Positions 51,583 through 59,629 of a DNA stretch of 64,000 bases are shown in pieces (within the stretch, counting starts at the first letter, position 1; every line of letters starts with the position of its first letter). The translations under genes and the position numbers were made by a program. A model generated the notes under the pieces. That model did no database searches. It was not told the DNA's origin and saw nothing but the letters and a program-made list of their open reading frames with translations. The DNA is from Flavobacterium sp. ACN6 (lineage in GTDB: Bacteria; Bacteroidota; Bacteroidia; Flavobacteriales; Flavobacteriaceae): assembly GCF_002304005.1 (NCBI RefSeq), contig NZ_MRCQ01000018.1, positions 24,697 through 88,696 of the forward strand, given 5' to 3'.

Positions 51583-51729
51583 TTTTAGCAACAAATACCT
51601 CCAGTTAAAACTGGAGGCAAATCATTTTATATTTCATAAAAAATCCAATAAATTAATTTTATCAAAAAATGGTTAAATACTTAAAAGATAATTTATTAGA
51701 TTTACCTTAAGTATTTAAAAATCAAACTC

Positions 51730-52890
51730 ATGAAACGACAGCCATCAATAGATATTGTTCGCGGCATTGTAATGGTTATTATGGCTCTCGATCATGTTTG
51801 GGATTTGATGCACGTCGATTCGATTACGCAGAGTCCGACTGATTTGGCTTCTACTTCACCTTTGTTGTTTTTTACACGCTGGATTACGCATTTGTGTGCG
51901 CCTATTTTTGTTTTCTTGGCGGGAACTTCAATTTATCTTTCACTTCAAAACAAAAACGATTTTACCAAAACCAGACAGCTTTTATTAAAAAGAGGACTTT
52001 GGTTAATCTTACTCGAATTTACAATAGTCAATTTTGGATTGTTTTTCGATATTGGTTTTCACACACTTTTATTTGAAGTAATAGCCGCGATAGGTTTTGG
52101 GTTTGTTATTTTAAGTTTACTGCTAAAGGTTCGTTCCAAGATATTAGGTATAATTGGACTGGTAATTATCTTTTTCCATAATCTTTTACCGCTTATTCCG
52201 TTCGCAGAAAATTCAGTTTTAAAAACGATTTTAACGCCATTATTTGGCCCAGTTGTATTTCCGTTTGCTGGAAAAGCATTTATTATGGGCTACCCGCCTA
52301 TTCCGTGGCTAGGAATTATGCTCGTTGGCTTTGCCACAGGCAAATTCTTCGAACTCGCAGAAACACAAAGAAAAAAACTATTTCTGAAAATTGGTTTGAG
52401 CGCTTTGGCTTTGTTTATCGTATTTCGGATTATAAATATTTATGGCGATCCCGCTTTGTGGACTGCGCAAAAAGATTTGGTTTTTACGTTTTTATCTTTT
52501 ATGAATGTAACGAAATATCCGCCATCGCTCCTATTCTGTTTAGTGACTTTAGGAATTCTGTTTTTACTGCTCGCCTTTGCGGAACAATTTCATAATACGG
52601 TTAAAAAAGTTACCTTGGTTTACGGAAAAGTGCCTTTGTTTTATTTTGTCGTTCACTTTTATGTCATTCATATTCTAACGCTTTTTATGCTTTTCGCACA
52701 AGGCTTCAATTGGCAGCAATTGGAATTTGCTGCAGGAACTTTTGGCAGACCTAAAGGCGTTGAAAGCGGTCTGCCTCTTTGGTCAATTTATTGTATCTGG
52801 ATTTTGGTTGTGGCACTGCTATATAAACCTTGTCAATGGTTCGGGAAATATAAAGCTGAAAAGCAGTATTGGTGGCTGAAGTATATTTAA
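51730..52890 (+). CDS. DUF1624 / heparan-alpha-glucosaminide acetyltransferase-like membrane protein
   Basis: 386 residues with about ten membrane helices. The N-terminus RQPSIDIVRGIVMVIMALDHVWDLMH carries the Dx6-9DH pattern typical of this acyltransferase superfamily, and WITHLCAPIFVFLAGTSIYLSL follows. Relatives of HGSNAT (YeiB/OpgC-like) move acetyl or acyl groups across the membrane onto sugars. The donor and acceptor are not predictable here. Preceded by a 250-base non-coding gap holding the nested hairpin. Confidence 0.83.
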   Translation: MKRQPSIDIVRGIVMVIMALDHVWDLMHVDSITQSPTDLASTSPLLFFTRWITHLCAPIFVFLAGTSIYLSLQNKNDFTKTRQLLLKRGLWLILLEFTIVNFGLFFDIGFHTLLFEVIAAIGFGFVILSLLLKVRSKILGIIGLVIIFFHNLLPLIPFAENSVLKTILTPLFGPVVFPFAGKAFIMGYPPIPWLGIMLVGFATGKFFELAETQRKKLFLKIGLSALALFIVFRIINIYGDPALWTAQKDLVFTFLSFMNVTKYPPSLLFCLVTLGILFLLLAFAEQFHNTVKKVTLVYGKVPLFYFVVHFYVIHILTLFMLFAQGFNWQQLEFAAGTFGRPKGVESGLPLWSIYCIWILVVALLYKPCQWFGKYKAEKQYWWLKYI

Positions 52891-53015
52891 TTTTTCTAAA
52901 ATGGCTAGAAGGAATATTGTAATTCTAGTTATATAGAATGTATAAAAAACAGCCGAATTTCGTACGTATTTTTTTATATTAGCATCTTGAATTTTTCCAA
53001 GCCAAAATACTAACT

Positions 53016-53573
53016 ATGAAAATTAGAATTCTAATCCTTTTATCTTTAATTGCGATTTCTTGTAAAAAAGAAAAACAAACCATAATTGAAACACCAAAAA
53101 AACAAGAAAAAGATACGTTAGAAATTGCTTTAAAAACAACATCTGAAACTCCAAAAACAGATACAATCGTACTTTCTTCCAAGCATAAAACGAACAAAAT
53201 TTTATGTGATTTGGATGGAGACGGAAAAAACGAAACCGTAGAAATAGTAAGAAGTACAAAAAGCGATAAAAGCGGTTTGAAAATAACTTTCGGAAACGGA
53301 AAAAGAACTGATTTTCTTGGTCTGGGAAATACTGTTTTAGCACAAGGTTTTGATGAAATTGACTGGGCCGGAATATTTGAAAAAGCTCCAAAAGGTGAAA
53401 TGTACTGGAATAATGTAAATGACGACGGCGAAATAATGGCTGAAGAAGAAGTAAAAGAAGAAGACAAAATTAAACTCCCAAATGACGGAATATTTATTCA
53501 TGCCGAAGAAAGCTGCGGCGGCGGTATTATTTATATAAAAAAAGGAAAATACGAATGGATTCAGCAGGAATAA
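53016..53573 (+). CDS. Lipoprotein of unknown function with EF-hand-like acidic loops
   Basis: 185 residues. Lipobox IAISC, then a charged linker and a C-terminal domain containing DLDGDGKNETVEIV and NVNDDGEIMAEEEV, aspartate-rich loops that resemble calcium-binding FG-GAP or EF-hand-like loops, and ESCGGGIIYIKKG near the end. Family unknown. First of three lipoprotein genes in a row with 10-40 base gaps, likely one operon. Confidence 0.7.
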   Translation: MKIRILILLSLIAISCKKEKQTIIETPKKQEKDTLEIALKTTSETPKTDTIVLSSKHKTNKILCDLDGDGKNETVEIVRSTKSDKSGLKITFGNGKRTDFLGLGNTVLAQGFDEIDWAGIFEKAPKGEMYWNNVNDDGEIMAEEEVKEEDKIKLPNDGIFIHAEESCGGGIIYIKKGKYEWIQQE

Positions 53574-53610
53574 AATTATACGGAATCTAACTTTTAAACT
53601 ATTTTAAATT

Positions 53611-54099
53611 ATGAAAATAAAATTTCTGGTATTACTAAGCATCCTTTTTCTTGCAGGCTGTAAAGAATCAAATAAAATTGAAAGAGAAAACGAACCAACA
53701 ATTTATGGTGTTGAAAGCGAAAATGAAGAAATGAATGCGGCAATACTAAAAGCAAATGAGACATTGAATGATTTTAACGCTGGATTATCGAATCCGAATG
53801 CTGACAGTCAGGCTTTAAAGATTAAGTTTTCAAATGCTAAAGGCATCGAACATATGTGGATTGGAGATATTGTATTTAAAGACGGTAAATATTCTGGTAT
53901 TTTAAATAACGAACCCGAATATGTTACAGAATTCAAAGCAGGTGACAAAATAGATATTGATCCGTCTAAAATAAGCGATTGGATGTATCTAGAAAATGGT
54001 AAATTATTTGGCGGCTACGCGATAAAGGTTTTGCGAAACAGAATGACCAATGAAGAGAAAAAACAATTTGATGAGGAAAGCGGTATGCAAATCGATTAA
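53611..54099 (+). CDS. DUF2314 lipoprotein
   Basis: 162 residues. Lipobox FLAGC, then a DUF2314 domain: EMNAAILKANETLNDF, LKIKFSNAKGIEHMWIGDIVF, YSGILNNEPEYVTEFKAGDKIDIDPSKISDWMYLENGKLFGGYAIKVLR. DUF2314 (YegJ-like) proteins are of unknown function. Middle member of the three-lipoprotein operon. Confidence 0.82.
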   Translation: MKIKFLVLLSILFLAGCKESNKIERENEPTIYGVESENEEMNAAILKANETLNDFNAGLSNPNADSQALKIKFSNAKGIEHMWIGDIVFKDGKYSGILNNEPEYVTEFKAGDKIDIDPSKISDWMYLENGKLFGGYAIKVLRNRMTNEEKKQFDEESGMQID

Positions 54100-54108
54100 T
54101 TTAAAATA

Positions 54109-54819
54109 ATGATGAAAAATATTCTATTCTTTTTTTTATTTATAATTCTTTTTTCAAGTTGTAAAGAAGATAAAAAACAAGAAACTCAAGTTATTTCAAA
54201 TACGGAATCAAACAAAGAAGAACAGTTCGTTTTAAACGTACAAAAAATCGATTCTACCCAATTTCCAAGCGTGATTAAATACGAAGGTTTTGTAAAAAAT
54301 GCTGTTCGCTGGAAAGATAAACTTGGTGATAATATTGTTATTACTACTGAAACAGGCTATCATATTAACAAAAAGTTTGAGCATGAAACTGATGGATCAG
54401 ATGCTGAATTGTTTGCGTATCATTTTATAGTTTCTGGAAATGAGGTAAAACAAACTTGGAAAGTTTACGATTTTATTGCCGATTGTCCGGTTGATATTGT
54501 GGCCTCGTTTGTAAAAAACTCTTTTCAAATTACTGATTTAAATAATAACGGAATTGCCGAAACGTGGCTGATGTATAAAACAACCTGTCACGGTGATGTG
54601 AGCCCTTGTGACATGAAAATTATTATGTACGAAGACCAGCAGAAATATGCGATACGCGGCGAAAGCAAAGTTCAGGTTGGAGTTTTAGATAATGGTGAAA
54701 AACAATTTATAGGCGGTGAATATAAACTGGATGAGAACTTTAAAAAAGGTCCAAAAGTCTTTAAAGAGTTTGCCGAAAAATTATGGAAAGATAATTTGAT
54801 TGAAACTTGGGAAGATTAA
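54109..54819 (+). CDS. Lipoprotein, M949_RS01915-like family
   Basis: 236 residues. Lipobox LFSSC near residue 18. The domain with DLNNNGIAETWLMYKTTCHGDVSPCDMKIIMYEDQQKYAIRGES resembles a Flavobacteriales lipoprotein family first tied to surface polysaccharide phenotypes in Riemerella (M949_RS01915), recalled from memory and so uncertain. An aspartate/asparagine loop (DLNNNG) again suggests calcium binding. It begins nine bases after the DUF2314 gene. Confidence 0.68.
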   Translation: MMKNILFFFLFIILFSSCKEDKKQETQVISNTESNKEEQFVLNVQKIDSTQFPSVIKYEGFVKNAVRWKDKLGDNIVITTETGYHINKKFEHETDGSDAELFAYHFIVSGNEVKQTWKVYDFIADCPVDIVASFVKNSFQITDLNNNGIAETWLMYKTTCHGDVSPCDMKIIMYEDQQKYAIRGESKVQVGVLDNGEKQFIGGEYKLDENFKKGPKVFKEFAEKLWKDNLIETWED

Positions 54820-54889
54820 GTATTCTTCCTTTAAAGCAAATTACGCACAAAAAATCATGCTGAAAATTTAAATCTTTATTTTTCAGCCA

Positions 54890-54990
54890 GTTTGTGTCAT
54901 TTCGTCGAAAGGAGAAATCGCACACGGGGGGTTCCACAAAGATTTGTTATTTCACTTTGCATCCGTTCCTCGCAATTACAAACTTCACCT
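54890..54990. repeat. Dispersed repeat with GAGGAACG-type sequence
   Basis: The stretch GTGTCATTTCGTCGAAAGGA...AAATCGCACACGG...CACTTTGCATCCGTTCCTCGCAATTAC resembles intergenic repeats spread through many Bacteroidota genomes. On the minus strand it contains ATTGCGAGGAACGGATGC. No coding potential seen. Confidence 0.5.
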
Positions 54991-55038
54991 TCTCCAGTGT
55001 AGTTAACTTTATTTATTATGAAAAACTAAAGATCTAAT

Positions 55039-55123
55039 CTAGCCCCGATAGAGCCGATATCCTCGCATCCCGATGACTATCGGGATGCGAGATAAAGGCG
55101 AAAGCGGGACTAAAGGTTCTTAT
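55039..55123. ncRNA. Structured dispersed element, possibly a Flavo-1-type RNA
   Basis: CTCGCATCCCGAT (55062-55074) and ATCGGGATGCGAG (55079-55091) form a perfect 13-bp stem with loop GACT. Conserved-looking flanks (CTAGCCCCGATAGAGCC before, AAGGCGAAAGCGGGACTAAAGG after) can add outer pairs between GCCCCG and CGGGAC. Elements of this build occur in many copies in Flavobacterium genomes; I recall the Flavo-1 RNA motif as similar, but cannot run the model. With the repeat at 54890 it fills the ~400-base gap. Confidence 0.45.
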
Positions 55124-55218
55124 GAAAAATTGATTTCTGCTCCTTAAAATAAATCCAAAAAAAAGGCATAGTTGTTGAAAGTTAAAAAAGATATATTTAC
55201 ACCTTCAAAAGAGATACT

Positions 55219-56406
55219 ATGCAAAAAACTACTTTACTATTTTTTATATTCTTTTTGGTTCTTTCTTCGTGCGGGGTAAAAACGACTCAGGCGTTAATAA
55301 GCGACGGAAATTATGACGGTGCTATTGATCGCGCTGTAGAGGCTTTGAGGACAAATAAGGATGCAAAAGGAAAACAAGATTATGTGTATTTGCTCGAAGA
55401 GGCTTTTGCAAAAGCGAAAGACCGTGACCTCCGTAATCTGGAAATGCTTTCTAAAGATAACAATCCGGCAAATGCCGAGCGAATCTACAATACGTATTTA
55501 CAACTCAATAACCGTCAGGAAAAAATTAGTCCGATTTTGCCTTTGAAATTAATAAAGCAAGGCAGAAATGCGAATTTTCCGTTTGATAATTATTCCAATG
55601 AAATTGTAAACAGCAAAAATGCACTTTCAAAATATTTGTACGAGAACGCTTCTAACCTTTTGAAATCGAACAACAAAATGGATTTTAGAAAGGCGTATGA
55701 TGATTTTGCTTATTTGGAAAGTATAAATCCAGGGTATAAGAACACCAAGAAATTAATGGATGATGCACTTTTTAAAGGAACTGATTTTGTGGATGTGTAT
55801 GCAAAAAATGAAACCAATATGGTGATTCCGAAAATGCTTCAGGATGATTTGCTGGATTTTAAAACGTACGGACTTAATGATAAATGGACGGTTTACCATA
55901 TCGCAAGACAAAAAAATGTAACGTACGATTATAGTTTGATTATTAATTTTAGACAAATTGCAATCTCGCCAGAACAGATTAAAGAAAAAGAATTTGTGAA
56001 GGAAAGACAAATTAAAGACGGTGTAAAAACACTTCTGGACAGTCGCGGAAGACCTGTAAAAGATAGTTTGGGCAAAGAGATTAAAGTGGATAATTATAAA
56101 ATACTTCGCGCAAGTGTTTATGAATTCAGACAATTTAAATCTTGTTTGGTAACTGCTAAAGTTGATTATGTAGATTTGAAATCAAATCAGCTGGTGCAGA
56201 CTTTTCCTATTAGCAGCGAATATGTTTTTGAGAATATTTATTCGAAATATAAAGGAGACCGAAATGCCTGCGACGATAATTATCAAAGCTATTTTTCTAA
56301 GCGTGCTGTTCCTTTTCCTAATAACGAACAAATGGTTTTTGATACGGGTGAAGACTTAAAAGCAAAACTTAAAGATATTATTGTCAGAAATAAATTTAGA
56401 CGATAA
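55219..56406 (+). CDS. Lipoprotein of unknown function with TPR-like N-terminal half
   Basis: 395 residues. Lipobox LSSC (residue ~18). Residues ~25-180 are helical with repeat-like helix pairs (DGNYDGAIDRAVEALRTNKD, KQDYVYLLEEAFAKAK, NPANAERIYNTYLQLNNRQEKI), suggesting a TPR scaffold. The C-terminal half is beta-rich (WTVYHIARQKNVTYDYSLIINFRQIAI, ASVYEFRQFKSCLVTAKVDYVDLKSNQLVQTFPI). No family named. Probably an envelope-associated assembly factor, which is speculation. Confidence 0.7.
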   Translation: MQKTTLLFFIFFLVLSSCGVKTTQALISDGNYDGAIDRAVEALRTNKDAKGKQDYVYLLEEAFAKAKDRDLRNLEMLSKDNNPANAERIYNTYLQLNNRQEKISPILPLKLIKQGRNANFPFDNYSNEIVNSKNALSKYLYENASNLLKSNNKMDFRKAYDDFAYLESINPGYKNTKKLMDDALFKGTDFVDVYAKNETNMVIPKMLQDDLLDFKTYGLNDKWTVYHIARQKNVTYDYSLIINFRQIAISPEQIKEKEFVKERQIKDGVKTLLDSRGRPVKDSLGKEIKVDNYKILRASVYEFRQFKSCLVTAKVDYVDLKSNQLVQTFPISSEYVFENIYSKYKGDRNACDDNYQSYFSKRAVPFPNNEQMVFDTGEDLKAKLKDIIVRNKFRR

Positions 56407-56428
56407 CACCTAAAAACGATATAAAAGG

Positions 56429-56453
56429 GCGCATTAAATATGCGTCTTTTTTT
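56429..56453 (+). terminator. Terminator of the TPR-like lipoprotein gene
   Basis: CGCAT (56430-56434) with ATGCG (56440-56444) extended by flanking G-T pairs, followed by CTTTTTTT. Confidence 0.7.
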
Positions 56454-56489
56454 GTTTACGATATTTCAATTAAAAAAAATCACTTTTTT

Positions 56490-56541
56490 ACGTTACGCAA
56501 CCAAAAAGCTGCTTATATTCGCAACTAATTAGTTGCGTAAT
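56490..56541. promoter_or_regulatory. Palindromic operator of the ArsR-SRPBCC operon
   Basis: CGCAACTAATTAGTTGCG (56520-56537) is a perfect 18-base palindrome located 15 bases before the arsR-type ATG. A third half-site ACGCAAC about 25 bases upstream (near 56494-56500) is the inverse of GTTGCGT. TATATTCG between them is one base from the TAnnTTTG promoter box, so a bound repressor would cover the promoter. Fits autoregulation by the adjacent ArsR-type protein. Confidence 0.7.
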
Positions 56542-56552
56542 TCTATTTTAAA

Positions 56553-56879
56553 ATGAAACGAGATATTTTTCAGGCCATTGCCGATCCTACCCGCAGAGCA
56601 ATTTTAGTTTTGATTTCTTCAACTGCGTTGACACCAAATGCAATTGCAGAACAGTTTCAAACTACAAGACAAGCCGTTTCTAAACACATTAAAATACTGA
56701 ATGAATGTGATTTGCTGGAAGAAAAAAAATTAGGCAGAGAAATTTATTATCAGCTCAAAATAGATAAAATGAAAGAAATAGATCATTGGCTGGAGCAATT
56801 TAAAAAGATTTGGGAACAGCGTTTTGACCAATTGGATCAAGTATTAATGAATTTAAAATCTAAAGAAAATGAAATCTGA
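56553..56879 (+). CDS. ArsR-family winged-helix repressor (without metal motif)
   Basis: 108 residues. The winged-helix pattern MKRDIFQAIADPTRRAILVLISSTALTPNAIAEQFQTTRQAVSKHIKILNECDLLEEKKLGREIYYQL is typical of the ArsR subgroup linked to SRPBCC/AHSA1 proteins, and lacks the ELCVCDL metal-binding motif, so its signal is unlikely to be a heavy metal. It overlaps the next gene by 11 bases (ATG at 56869, stop at 56877-56879), implying coupled translation. Confidence 0.9.
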   Translation: MKRDIFQAIADPTRRAILVLISSTALTPNAIAEQFQTTRQAVSKHIKILNECDLLEEKKLGREIYYQLKIDKMKEIDHWLEQFKKIWEQRFDQLDQVLMNLKSKENEI

Positions 56880-57369
56880 TCTTTTAATGAATTTTTCTGT
56901 AGACAAGGAAAATAAAACAGTAAATGTAAAACGCGAATTTAAGGCGTCATTGTCAAACGTTTGGTCTGCCTGGACAGAAGCTTCCATTCTGGATTTGTGG
57001 TGGGCGCCGGCTCCGTTTAAATCCAAAACAAAGTTTATGGAATTTAGAGAGGGCGGAAAAAGATTGTATGCGATGGTGAGTCCTGAGGGAGATGAACGCT
57101 GGGCTGTATTTGAATATAATTCAATTTCTCCTAAAACAAATTTTAAACATTCGTCTACTTTCTGTGATTCAGAAGGGCTTCCAAATTCTGCTTTAGGCAG
57201 TTCTTATTGGGACATTACTTTCTCTGAAGAGGGAGATTCTACAATTGTTGCTATTGCGATTAAGCGCGACAGTTTAGAAGAATTAGAAAAAATAATTGAA
57301 ATGGGTTTCAAAGAAGGCTTTACAATTGCGATGGAAGGTTTAGATAAAATTCTGGAAACAAATAAATAA
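56869..57369 (+). CDS. SRPBCC (AHSA1-like) protein, copy 1
   Basis: 166 residues of the START/Bet v1-like SRPBCC fold: VKREFKASLSNVWSAWTEASILDLWWAPAPFKSKT, GGKRLYAMVSPEGDERWAVFEY, MGFKEGFTIAMEGLDKIL. This fold forms a deep hydrophobic pocket; pairing with an ArsR repressor is very common and the ligand is unknown. Copy 2 follows after 46 bases. Confidence 0.87.
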   Translation: MKSDLLMNFSVDKENKTVNVKREFKASLSNVWSAWTEASILDLWWAPAPFKSKTKFMEFREGGKRLYAMVSPEGDERWAVFEYNSISPKTNFKHSSTFCDSEGLPNSALGSSYWDITFSEEGDSTIVAIAIKRDSLEELEKIIEMGFKEGFTIAMEGLDKILETNK

Positions 57370-57415
57370 AATTATTCTAAGAAATAACTATTAATAAATT
57401 TAAAATCTAAAGAAA

Positions 57416-57913
57416 ATGAAATCGAATCTATTAATGAATTTTACTGTAAACAAGGAAAATAATACTGTAAATGTAAAACGCGAGTTTAGTGCTTCTCTAG
57501 CAAACGTTTGGTCTGCTTGGACAGAAGCAGCAATTTTGGATCAATGGTGGGCGCCGGCACCATGGAAATCAAAAACAAAAAGTATGGATTTTAAAGAAGG
57601 CGGACGCAGATTGTATGCAATGCTTGGCCCAGAAGGTGAAGAACATTGGGCAATCGCCGATTTTACTTCGATAAGTCCGAAAACCAATTTTAAATATCTG
57701 GATGCTTTTTCAGACAGTGAAGGAAATTTAAATACCGAATTTCCGCGTTCGGATTGGGATGTAACTTTTTCGAAGCAAGGCAGTTCTACATTTGTTGATA
57801 TTGTAATCAAGCACGAAAAACTATCTGATTTGGAAGCGATAATTCAAATGGGCTTTAAAGAAGGATTTACCATTGCAATGGAAGGTTTAGATGCGATTTT
57901 TGCAGAGCAATAA
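57416..57913 (+). CDS. SRPBCC (AHSA1-like) protein, copy 2 (tandem duplicate)
   Basis: 165 residues, aligned with copy 1 along the whole length without large gaps (for example VKREFSASLANVWSAWTEAAILDQWWAPAPWKSKT and MGFKEGFTIAMEGLDAIF). Differences cluster in the pocket-lining middle part, where GLPNSALGSSYWD of copy 1 is GNLNTEFPRSDWD here, suggesting different ligands. The 32 bases ahead of its ATG repeat the end of the ArsR gene, which shows a tandem duplication event. Confidence 0.87.
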   Translation: MKSNLLMNFTVNKENNTVNVKREFSASLANVWSAWTEAAILDQWWAPAPWKSKTKSMDFKEGGRRLYAMLGPEGEEHWAIADFTSISPKTNFKYLDAFSDSEGNLNTEFPRSDWDVTFSKQGSSTFVDIVIKHEKLSDLEAIIQMGFKEGFTIAMEGLDAIFAEQ

Positions 57914-58007
57914 ATAATCTTAAATTACTAATAAAGCTGGGGTAAAAAAGGGGATTTGATGTATTAAATTCGTATTTTCGTTTTTATACTTTTACCTGCT
58001 TACTTCA

Positions 58008-58886
58008 ATGAACAAATTTATTACCCTGGCTTTCTTTCTTTTTTCTTTCACTTTAATATTCAGCCAAAAAAACAAAACCAAAGCTGCAGAAATACAAAAA
58101 CCATTCGTTTTAGGTGTTATTGACGAAATTCAATCCAAAGAACTTAACGAAAAAAGAATACTAAATATTTATCTTCCTGAAGGTTACAATCCTTCTGAAA
58201 ACACAAAATATCCTGTTATATATTTACTTGATGGCTCTGCCAATGAAGATTTTATACACATTACTGGTTTAGTTCAATTTAATAGTTTTGAGTGGATCAA
58301 CCAAGTTCCAAAATCAATTGTAGTAGGAATTGCAACTGTAGACAGAAGAAGGGATTTTACATTTCCAACAACTATTGAAAGTGATAAAAGCCGTTTTCCA
58401 AGCGGTGGTCATTCGGATCGTTTTATTGCTTTTATCGAAAAGGAACTACAGCCTTTTATTGAGCAAAGATATAAGACAAATGATTCGAAAACTATTATTG
58501 GCCAATCTTTAGGCGGATTATTAGAAACTGAAATTTTGTTTAAAAAGCCTTTTCTTTTTAATAAATACGTCATTGTAAGTCCGAGTCTGTGGTGGAATAA
58601 TGGTTCTTTACTTGATTTAGATTCAGAAATACTGAAAGAAGATTTTAAACAGCAGACCGACATTTATATTGCAGTTGGAAAAGAAGGCTTAACTCCCACA
58701 ACAATTCCGCGAGTTATGGAAGTAGATGCTAATTTATTGACTGAAAAAATAAAAAAATCTAAAAGTAAAAACATCAAAGTTTATTTTGATTATTTACCAG
58801 ATGAAAACCACGCAACTATCCTTCATCCAGCAGTATCGAACTCATTTAAAATCTTCTACCCTCAAGCAAAAAATAAAAATGAATAA
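58008..58886 (+). CDS. Secreted esterase D/IroE-like alpha/beta hydrolase, second copy in window
   Basis: 292 residues with signal peptide (MNKFITLAFFLFSFTLIFSQ). Contains ILNIYLPEGYNPSENTKYPVIYLLDGS, nucleophile elbow GQSLGGLL, FNKYVIVSPSLWWNNGSLL and the C-terminal PDENHATILHPA histidine, as in the IroE/esterase D group. Related to but clearly divergent from the protein at 35362-36162. The GNAT gene overlaps its end by eight bases. Confidence 0.86.
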   Translation: MNKFITLAFFLFSFTLIFSQKNKTKAAEIQKPFVLGVIDEIQSKELNEKRILNIYLPEGYNPSENTKYPVIYLLDGSANEDFIHITGLVQFNSFEWINQVPKSIVVGIATVDRRRDFTFPTTIESDKSRFPSGGHSDRFIAFIEKELQPFIEQRYKTNDSKTIIGQSLGGLLETEILFKKPFLFNKYVIVSPSLWWNNGSLLDLDSEILKEDFKQQTDIYIAVGKEGLTPTTIPRVMEVDANLLTEKIKKSKSKNIKVYFDYLPDENHATILHPAVSNSFKIFYPQAKNKNE

Positions 58887-59559
58887 TATTGACGAAAATA
58901 AACTGGACAATCCTGTCTTGAATTCTTTATCTGAAAATCACGAAAAATTTTGCCTTGATTATAACGGAGTAAAATTTTATAATCCCGATTATTGTCCTTT
59001 TGGGGGCTTTATAAACCTCGAAAAAACTGAAAAAGCAACTGCTGACTACGCCTCATTATGTGAAAATTTTTATATTGTTGGAGAAAAGCCTAGCATTTCA
59101 AGTCCTTTAAAGATCATCAAAGAATTGGTCTGCCTTCAAATGATTATCTCTAAAAAAATTCAACTAACTCCTAAAAATGAAATCATCAAACTTACAGATG
59201 AGCATACTAAAGAATTATTGGATTTAGTCAATTTAGTACAGCCTGGATATTTTAAACCAAAAACAGCTGCGCTGGGAAATTACTACGGAATCCTTATAGA
59301 TAAAAAATTAATTGCTGTTGCAGGTGAACGCATGAAAATGAATCATTTTACAGAAGTCAGCGCTATCATCACTCATCCAGATTACACTGGAAAAGGATAT
59401 GCCAAACAATTGACTGCCTATGTTGTAAACAAAATTTTCGAAGAAGGTAAAACTCCTTTTTTACATGTCGTAGAAAGTAACATTGGAGCTGTAAAATTAT
59501 ACGAAAAACTGGGTTTTGTTACGAGAAGAAAAATGAGTTTTTGGAATATTTCAAAATAG
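58879..59559 (+). CDS. GNAT-family N-acetyltransferase
   Basis: 226 residues from ATG 58879. The N-terminal ~95 residues are not assigned (YNPDYCPFGGFINLEKTEKATADYASL). The rest is a GNAT domain with AVAGERMKMNHFTEVSAIITHPDYTGKGYAKQLTAYVV, the acetyl-CoA loop being TGKGYA, and FLHVVESNIGAVKLYEKLGF. Acceptor unknown. A long upstream extension (to 58786) lies within the esterase gene and is rejected. Confidence 0.87.
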   Translation: MNNIDENKLDNPVLNSLSENHEKFCLDYNGVKFYNPDYCPFGGFINLEKTEKATADYASLCENFYIVGEKPSISSPLKIIKELVCLQMIISKKIQLTPKNEIIKLTDEHTKELLDLVNLVQPGYFKPKTAALGNYYGILIDKKLIAVAGERMKMNHFTEVSAIITHPDYTGKGYAKQLTAYVVNKIFEEGKTPFLHVVESNIGAVKLYEKLGFVTRRKMSFWNISK

Positions 59560-59593
59560 TAAACTGAAATATTCAAGACTGAAAAATAAAAAA

Positions 59594-59621
59594 TTAGCCC
59601 TGATAATTATTATCAGGACTA
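59594..59621. terminator. Bidirectional terminator hairpin
   Basis: TAGCCCTGATAA pairs with TTATCAGGACTA around a short AT loop (core CCTGATAATTATTATCAGG, 59599-59617). Read on the minus strand it is followed by T-rich sequence, so it chiefly stops the comM transcript. Confidence 0.75.
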
Positions 59622-59629
59622 AAATGAAT

